Assembly: GCA_937858455.1 (NCBI GenBank)
Contig: CALLYN010000150.1
Coordinates: forward strand, 1-8,186
Length of the DNA stretch: 8,186 bases
Direction of reading: 5' to 3'
From: an uncultured Kouleothrix sp.
GTDB lineage: Bacteria > Chloroflexota > Chloroflexia > Chloroflexales > Roseiflexaceae
Of this stretch, positions 4,661-8,186 are shown in pieces (the stretch's first letter is position 1; each line of letters begins with the position of its first letter). A program made the position numbers and the translations under genes. The notes beneath the pieces were generated by a model. The model was not told where the DNA came from. It saw only the letters and a program-made list of their open reading frames with translations, and did not search any database.

Positions 4661-5560
4661 CAGGTAGTCGCTCGACGACTCGCTCGGCCGGGCGTGCGCG
4701 TACTTGGTGGTGGTGGCCAGCGAGGCGTGGCCGAGCGTGTCTTTCACCAGGTGCGCGGGCGCGCCGCGATCGAGGGCATGCGAGGCGTGGGCGTGGCGCA
4801 TCCAGTGGGGGCTGACGTCGGCGGGCAGGCCTGCGCGCACGGCCGCAGCCTTGACGATCTGCCAGGCCCACGACCGCGCGATCGGCTTGCCCTTTTTCGA
4901 GGCAAAGATCGGCGCGTCCGGCCCATCGGCGGGGCGGCGGCGCGCGCGCAGCTCATGCCAGGTCGACTCGCTGAGCTTGACCACGCGCGTCTCGCCACCC
5001 TTGCCCAGGAGCGTGATCTGGCCCGCCTTCCCATTGGGCGCCGTATCGCGCCAGGTGGCGGCCAGCACCTCGGAGATGCGGCCGCCCGAGCTGTAGAGCA
5101 CCCGGATCAGCAGGTGCTTGAAGGGGTCGTCCTCCATCGCGAGCATGCGCTGCATCTGCTCCTCGGAGAGGATCCGTTCCGCCAGGGTGTTCTTGGGCTG
5201 GCTGAGCTCGAGCGCCGCGCCGACGTTGTACGGCAGGTAGCCCGACTTCTGCCCAAAGGTGAGCAGCGATTTCACCGCCGCGAGGATGTTTTTCTGTGTG
5301 CCCTCGCTGAGCGCGCCGAGCGACTCGGCGAAGCGCAGCAGCTCGTCGAGCGAGAGCTGGCGCAGCCCCAGCCCCCGCGTGGCGAGATGCGCGAGCAGGC
5401 GATCGCCATGGCGCTGGTAGGTCGAGCGCGTGTGGGCACTTTTGCGCTTCGACCGAACCCACAGATCGACGAGCGCGGCGTCATCCGCGCTCGTCGCGAG
5501 CTGGGGCCGGGCGGTGGCGAGGCCGGTCGTTGCGGGCGTTGCAAGGCTCAAATCGTCCAT
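4652..5560 (-). CDS. Tyrosine recombinase / integrase (XerC/D-like)
   Basis: A complete 302 aa recombinase that would integrate, excise or resolve DNA by strand exchange through a 3'-phosphotyrosine. A short N-terminal leader (1-28) precedes a SAM-like core-binding domain (about 29-118; STYQRHGDRLLAHL), then the catalytic domain (about 130-295). All six active-site residues are present: R161 (SGGRISEV), K187 (LLGKGGETR), H252 and R255 (HWMRH), H278 (LGHAS) and Y287 (TKYAHA). The ATG at 5560 has only a weak AGGCGG close upstream. It lies alone between an acidic small protein and the 122 aa gene. The compact form with no arm-binding domain resembles Xer-type and plasmid or small-phage integrases, so dimer resolution of a plasmid-like element is possible as well as integration. 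Confidence 0.94.
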   Translation of the reverse strand: MDDLSLATPATTGLATARPQLATSADDAALVDLWVRSKRKSAHTRSTYQRHGDRLLAHLATRGLGLRQLSLDELLRFAESLGALSEGTQKNILAAVKSLLTFGQKSGYLPYNVGAALELSQPKNTLAERILSEEQMQRMLAMEDDPFKHLLIRVLYSSGGRISEVLAATWRDTAPNGKAGQITLLGKGGETRVVKLSESTWHELRARRRPADGPDAPIFASKKGKPIARSWAWQIVKAAAVRAGLPADVSPHWMRHAHASHALDRGAPAHLVKDTLGHASLATTTKYAHARPSESSSDYLAV

Positions 5561-5589
5561 GTGCCGCCTGTTTTTTCGGCGCGAAAACC

Positions 5590-5613
5590 AGAACAGAAGT
5601 ATAGTTATGTTCT
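5590..5613 (-). promoter_or_regulatory. Inverted repeat over the recombinase promoter
   Basis: AGAACA (5590-5595) and TGTTCT (5608-5613) are perfect inverted arms 12 bases apart, enclosing a TATACT -10 box on the minus strand (5603-5598). A repressor bound here would block the recombinase. The arms recall but do not match known LexA boxes. No -35 hexamer is clear. Confidence 0.5.
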
Positions 5614-5638
5614 AGTCCTATCGCCCTATGGTTTCGAG

Positions 5639-5968
5639 TCATGGGGTTTTCTGCAGCAACTCCGCTAGCGCCTGCGCGGCGTCGACCGGCGTACGACCGC
5701 ATGCCTTGATTGCCCACCTAGTTGCTTCATCCTCTTGAACTCGATATCCGCAACACCATGTCGTGACTCCGATGGGCCCGGCAACGTCCACCTCAAGTGT
5801 AAGCCAGAGCGTACCTTCGTCCTGATCTTCGTCGTATTCACCGCCCTCGTCCTGATCTTCGTCGTATTCATCGCCTTCGTCCGCGCGCCGCTTGTCCTCC
5901 CAGATCTGCTGCGCGCGCTCCGTTTTGCGAGCGAGTATAACTAGCATTGCCGCGAGATCAGAGTTCAT
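5639..5968 (-). CDS. Small acidic protein with tandem D/E-rich repeat
   Basis: A 109 aa protein of unknown family. A helical N-terminus (1-28) leads to two exact-sense copies of a ten-residue acidic unit (33-42 and 43-52, each ending EYDEDQDEG), then a probable beta-rich domain (53-92; LWLTLEVDVAG, WCCGYRV) and a final helix (94-106, VDAAQALAELLQ). The ATG at 5968 is preferred because AAGGA lies 7-8 bases upstream; an ATG at 5992, directly after the upstream stop (TGAATG), would add eight residues but has a poor site. It ends the upstream gene cluster. The acidic tract could mimic DNA or bind metal; neither is shown. Confidence 0.78.
   Translation of the reverse strand: MNSDLAAMLVILARKTERAQQIWEDKRRADEGDEYDEDQDEGGEYDEDQDEGTLWLTLEVDVAGPIGVTTWCCGYRVQEDEATRWAIKACGRTPVDAAQALAELLQKTP
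5821..5880. repeat. 30-bp tandem repeat, two copies, within the acidic protein gene
   Basis: Units 5821-5850 and 5851-5880 differ at only two positions (5841/5871 and 5846/5876). The repeat keeps the reading frame and adds ten acidic residues. The last bases of the unit also occur just before it (about 5814-5820). Slippage could change the copy number in frame. Confidence 0.93.
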
Positions 5969-5992
5969 GTCGCTATCCTTTCCTGGAAACAT

Positions 5993-6343
5993 TCAACCCA
6001 TCGCGGCGGTCGGCAACTGCTTTCGCCAGTCGCTGCGCCAACCCAGATCCGCCGCGATGTCGCCACTCTTGTCTCCCACCAGCGCGTTCAGCGTCTTCCA
6101 CGCCGCGTCGCGGATGTACCTTGAATCTCCTACCGTATTGACATGCTCTGCGGTCTTCCATCGCTTTATAAAAACAGAGTGGCTGATTTGCTCGGTGTCG
6201 AAAACCACCGTAATCAGCGCGTCGCCATATTCAGCGAATCCAAAAATCGTATAGAACGCCACCATCGGCGCAGGCGCCACTAGTCGCCCGAATAACACCC
6301 GATAACTTACGCCGTCGCCGGGCTCGAACACAAAAAGATGCAT
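5993..6343 (-). CDS. Unknown 116 aa protein
   Basis: I do not recognise this protein. It is a mixed alpha/beta soluble protein with an aromatic-rich N-terminal half (MHLFVFEPGDGVSYRVLFGR; then VAFYTIFGFAEYGDALITVVFD, about 28-49) that looks like several beta strands. The C-terminal half is helical and basic (WKTAEHVN, DAAWKTLNALVG). There is no signal peptide, cysteine pattern or clear active site. The ATG at 6343 has GGAGG 4 bases upstream, in the 8-base gap after the 248 aa gene, so the two are probably co-transcribed. Codon use is less GC-extreme than in its neighbours (TTT, AAA and ATA codons), a hint of separate origin. Confidence 0.78.
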   Translation of the reverse strand: MHLFVFEPGDGVSYRVLFGRLVAPAPMVAFYTIFGFAEYGDALITVVFDTEQISHSVFIKRWKTAEHVNTVGDSRYIRDAAWKTLNALVGDKSGDIAADLGWRSDWRKQLPTAAMG

Positions 6344-6351
6344 GCACCCTC

Positions 6352-7098
6352 CTACGCCGCCGATACGCGGCGAACTTCAAGGTTCGGCGTGATGGGCTCT
6401 TCTTGCAGCGTCATGCGGTACGTCTCCGAGCGGCCATGCTGATGCTGCACGATAACCACCATCTGCTCGTTGGGATCGTACTCTGCAACCCACTGCTGAA
6501 TGGTATCACTCGGCCAGGTATTGCCGTTGCGGCGCACCGTGGCATCGGTGATGTAGTAGGCCTGCGAAAAGCCCCCGCTGGCGTCGATGCAGAGCACGAT
6601 CGCGCCGCGCCCGTGCTCGCGCACCCCGGAGCGCGCCAGCTGGCTCAGCTCGCGGCCCATGGCCAGCAGGTAGAGCTGGGCCTTCTCGCTGATGCTGGTG
6701 TTCGGATCGTGGAGAAGCGCGCTGATCTGGTCTTTCTCCAAGACCGCCTCGTCGTACAGCCCGAGGCGCGCGAGCGCGCCGGTGTCGCGGTCGGCGGCGC
6801 AGGCGGCGCACCAGGCCGGCTCGCTGAAGGCGAACGTCGCATCCGGCAGCTTTGCACCGCAGAACATGCAGTGACTGGCAAGCCACACACGCGCGACCAG
6901 GATCGCCATGATACGATCGTTCTCGTCGGTGCTGATCAGCGAGCGTATCAAGCCTGCCGCGAACGGCATCGCCGGCGGCGCGGCCGCCACGGCGTAGCAA
7001 TCATTCGACTCGCGCACGATGCGCGCGCCCGCGCGCAGGCGAATCAGCGTATCGTCGATCGTCTCGTCGTCGGGCAGTGCAAGGGTGATGGTGGGCAT
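6352..7098 (-). CDS. Unknown 248 aa protein with a four-cysteine zinc-binding motif
   Basis: Function not recognised. Residues 77-100 hold CMFC and CAAC separated by 16 residues (C77, C80, C97, C100), a clear zinc-finger or zinc-ribbon pattern. Before it, residues 1-70 form a small domain (MPTITLALPDDETIDD) and a helix. After it comes a helical region (110-160), then probable beta strands (RGAIVLCIDASGGFSQAYYI, 164-183; MVVIVQHQHGRSETYRMTL, 213-231). There is no membrane segment. The ATG at 7098 follows AGGAGG by 4 bases, and the stop of the 88 aa gene is 13 bases upstream, so it belongs to the small-gene cluster. It could bind DNA, RNA or protein; no enzymatic motif is visible. Confidence 0.83.
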   Translation of the reverse strand: MPTITLALPDDETIDDTLIRLRAGARIVRESNDCYAVAAAPPAMPFAAGLIRSLISTDENDRIMAILVARVWLASHCMFCGAKLPDATFAFSEPAWCAACAADRDTGALARLGLYDEAVLEKDQISALLHDPNTSISEKAQLYLLAMGRELSQLARSGVREHGRGAIVLCIDASGGFSQAYYITDATVRRNGNTWPSDTIQQWVAEYDPNEQMVVIVQHQHGRSETYRMTLQEEPITPNLEVRRVSAA

Positions 7099-7111
7099 AG
7101 ATCCTCCTGTG

Positions 7112-7378
7112 CTACGCGATGCGCTGATCTGACTCGATCAGCCCATCGATCTCCTTACGGAAGCGTAGAAATGCGCGCGCAAAACGGTCGTGCGCCGGCT
7201 TCGTGTCCATGATCCTGCGGTAGCCTGTCGGATCGAGGAGTGGCATCGCCGCGTCGATAAGGCTCAGCTCATCAACCACGGCTTGCACGTCGGCCACCGG
7301 GATATGCAGCACGAGACTGACAAGCGCCTGCATCTGGGCGTAGATCTCACTGGTCTCCAGGCCCGATCGTTCAGGCAT
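7112..7378 (-). CDS. Unknown 88 aa helical protein
   Basis: No family recognised. It is almost wholly predicted helix with a regular pattern of hydrophobic residues (SEIYAQMQALVSLVLHIP, about 10-27; VQAVVDELSLIDAAMPLL) and a basic last third (HDRFARAFLRFRKEIDGLI). The ATG at 7378 is preferred over the ATG at 7399 because GAAGGAG lies 6-7 bases before it and would be inside the coding region of the longer form. The longer form would overlap a 15-codon open frame as ATGA. It is followed closely by the 248 aa zinc protein gene. Helical bundle or oligomerisation role is possible, nothing more. Confidence 0.72.
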   Translation of the reverse strand: MPERSGLETSEIYAQMQALVSLVLHIPVADVQAVVDELSLIDAAMPLLDPTGYRRIMDTKPAHDRFARAFLRFRKEIDGLIESDQRIA

Positions 7379-7512
7379 GCCGATCTCCTTCTTACTCATA
7401 GATGTAAACGCTCGGCCAGCAACGCGCCCGCAAATCCAGGCATATGCGCGCTTTCCGCACGGGCCGCCGCGGCAAGGAATTCACGGCGGCTCGCTCTAGG
7501 TTGAGCCGAGGT
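7379..7512 (-). other. Gap with a coding-like remnant after the 124 aa gene
   Basis: Between the TAA of the 124 aa gene and the next ribosome binding site, the same frame stays open for 38 codons and looks protein-like (REFLAAAARAESAHMPGFAG). It has only one ATG, at 7443, giving a 15 aa peptide that ends at 7396, overlapping the ATG at 7399 as ATGA. No ribosome binding site precedes 7443. It may be a decayed C-terminal extension, a tiny coupled leader, or chance in GC-rich DNA. No promoter is clear. Confidence 0.3.
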
Positions 7513-7887
7513 TTATTTCTTCTTATCAAGCGCCGCGTCAATCCGGTTTCTCAGGCTATTCGCAGCTTTCTTTGCGGCCGTAAGTGTCTTGGAATCGCCA
7601 ACCAGGTATTGCAGCCCATAGCTTAGCTCGCCAATCAATACCCACGCCTCGTGGTTCCGCTGCTGCCAGTACGCCTCCAATGCATGCGACGTGGCAAGCT
7701 GCCGCACGCTTACCTCTGCAACCTGCTCGGCGATCGCGCTCCAGGCCTCGCGCTCCTTCGGTCTAAGCTCGGCCCAGGTCCGCTTGTACGCGAAGATCGA
7801 TTGTTGCCGAGCGGCATCATACGCCGCCCGAGCGCGCCTCTCGCGCGCATCGTCTTCGATATGCGCCAACAGAACGATGTCGCTCAT
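7513..7887 (-). CDS. Unknown 124 aa charged helical protein
   Basis: Not recognised. A strongly helical, charged protein with many Arg, Ala and Glu residues (ARERRARAAYDAARQQSIFAY, about 13-33), a tryptophan-containing middle (KREAWSAIAEQVAEVS-like, 45-60) and a lysine-rich end (AALDKKK). There is no membrane segment or cysteine pattern. A helical core of this kind fits small phage or plasmid accessory proteins but gives no function. The ATG at 7887 has GAGGAAG upstream and overlaps the stop of the preceding gene as ATGA, so translation is likely coupled. Confidence 0.75.
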   Translation of the reverse strand: MSDIVLLAHIEDDARERRARAAYDAARQQSIFAYKRTWAELRPKEREAWSAIAEQVAEVSVRQLATSHALEAYWQQRNHEAWVLIGELSYGLQYLVGDSKTLTAAKKAANSLRNRIDAALDKKK

Positions 7888-8186
7888 ACTTCCTCGCGCG
7901 CGCTAAACGCCAGCATCGCTGCGGCCGCAGTCAGGCCTGGCGACGCCAGGAACATCCGCGCGGCCTGCTCCGCCTGCGCCTCGTGGATCACGATCGTGGT
8001 CGCCGCCGGCTGGCCAGCCAGCTCGTCCTCGATCAGCATCAACGTCGCCACCAGCAGCGCCCGCTTGCACGCAAGCGCCTTGCGGTCGACATTGCCGCCA
8101 GCGGCCGCCAGCGGCGTCAGCACGATCTGCGTCCGGGGCGCCGGGGCGGCGATCTCCTCGTCGCCGCCGGCGGGCGTGGGGGCCGG
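7884..8186 (-). CDS. Unknown protein, C-terminal 100 residues (gene begins outside the window)
   Basis: The frame is open to the window edge. The visible part opens with a linker rich in Pro, Ala and Gly (PAPTPAGGDEEIAAPAP), followed by a mostly helical domain (about residues 28-100) that includes KALACKRALLVATLMLIEDEL and ends FSAREEV. No motif identifies it. A GTG at 8123 could start a shorter protein, but there is no ribosome binding site there and the frame is clearly open upstream, so I treat it as partial. It overlaps the 124 aa gene by four bases, so both are in one transcript. Confidence 0.72.
   Translation of the reverse strand, partial: PAPTPAGGDEEIAAPAPRTQIVLTPLAAAGGNVDRKALACKRALLVATLMLIEDELAGQPAATTIVIHEAQAEQAARMFLASPGLTAAAAMLAFSAREEV

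Noticed and set aside
5625..5645. GGTTTCGAGTC resembling a tRNA T-arm, possible tRNA attachment site
   Set aside because: No acceptor stem, anticodon arm or CCA end can be built around it on either strand, so it is probably chance.
4694..5668. 324-codon open frame on the plus strand opposite the recombinase
   Set aside because: The minus strand encodes a recombinase with all catalytic residues. The plus frame has no recognisable domain and no good start site.
5815..5880. D-x-D-x-D acidic units as EF-hand or dockerin calcium loops
   Set aside because: The glycine is one position too late for the DxDxDG loop and the flanking helices are missing.
1..8186. CRISPR array, rRNA, tRNA or insertion sequence ends
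   Set aside because: No regularly spaced repeats, no tRNA fold, no rRNA-like stretch, no transposase and no terminal inverted repeats with target duplications were seen.

Overview
This is a G+C-rich stretch in which every convincing gene lies on the minus strand, so the window reads right to left from 8186 to 1. It combines mobile-element functions: a tyrosine recombinase, a lysis-type cassette (two small membrane proteins and an amidase/SH3 endolysin), a RadC-type JAMM protein, a ParB-like protein, and many small unrecognised genes. The best reading is part of a prophage, phage-plasmid or integrative element of a high-GC bacterium. Shine-Dalgarno sites of the AAGGAG type are common. The hexamer CGATCG is strikingly frequent. 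A Chloroflexota host is possible from the general character of the proteins, but nothing in the window proves it.

In transcription order: (i) 8186-5639 is a compact run of six small unknown genes: a truncated gene at the window edge, 124 aa, 88 aa, a 248 aa protein with a four-cysteine zinc-binding pattern, 116 aa, and a 109 aa protein with an acidic tandem repeat. Several are nearly touching or overlap by ATGA. (ii) 5638-4652 carries a complete tyrosine recombinase with all six catalytic residues, and an inverted repeat lies over its likely promoter. (iii) 4651-4014 is a regulated single-gene unit: overlapping palindromes, a -10 box, a 16-bp leader hairpin, a 122 aa unknown protein, and a very strong intrinsic terminator. 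(iv) 3917-1726 is a tightly packed lysis-like operon: membrane protein plus coiled coil, second membrane protein, amidase/SH3 endolysin, coiled-coil protein, tiny zinc ribbon. (v) 1668-1326 holds a short SAP/Rho-N-like gene that may be read from a leaderless transcript. (vi) 1343-1 holds radC-like and parB-like genes.

The most notable structure is a 153-bp direct repeat (500-652 and 1191-1343, 4 mismatches by my alignment). It places the same promoter, the same pair of leader stem-loops and the same ribosome binding site in front of radC and parB. The two genes are therefore likely co-regulated as separate transcripts. radC sits between the repeats as a 691-bp unit that homologous recombination could delete or amplify. 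Several unit boundaries are marked by strong hairpins (640-665, 1639-1668, 4014-4066). Functions for the unknown genes, and the phage versus plasmid nature of the element, cannot be decided from this window alone.
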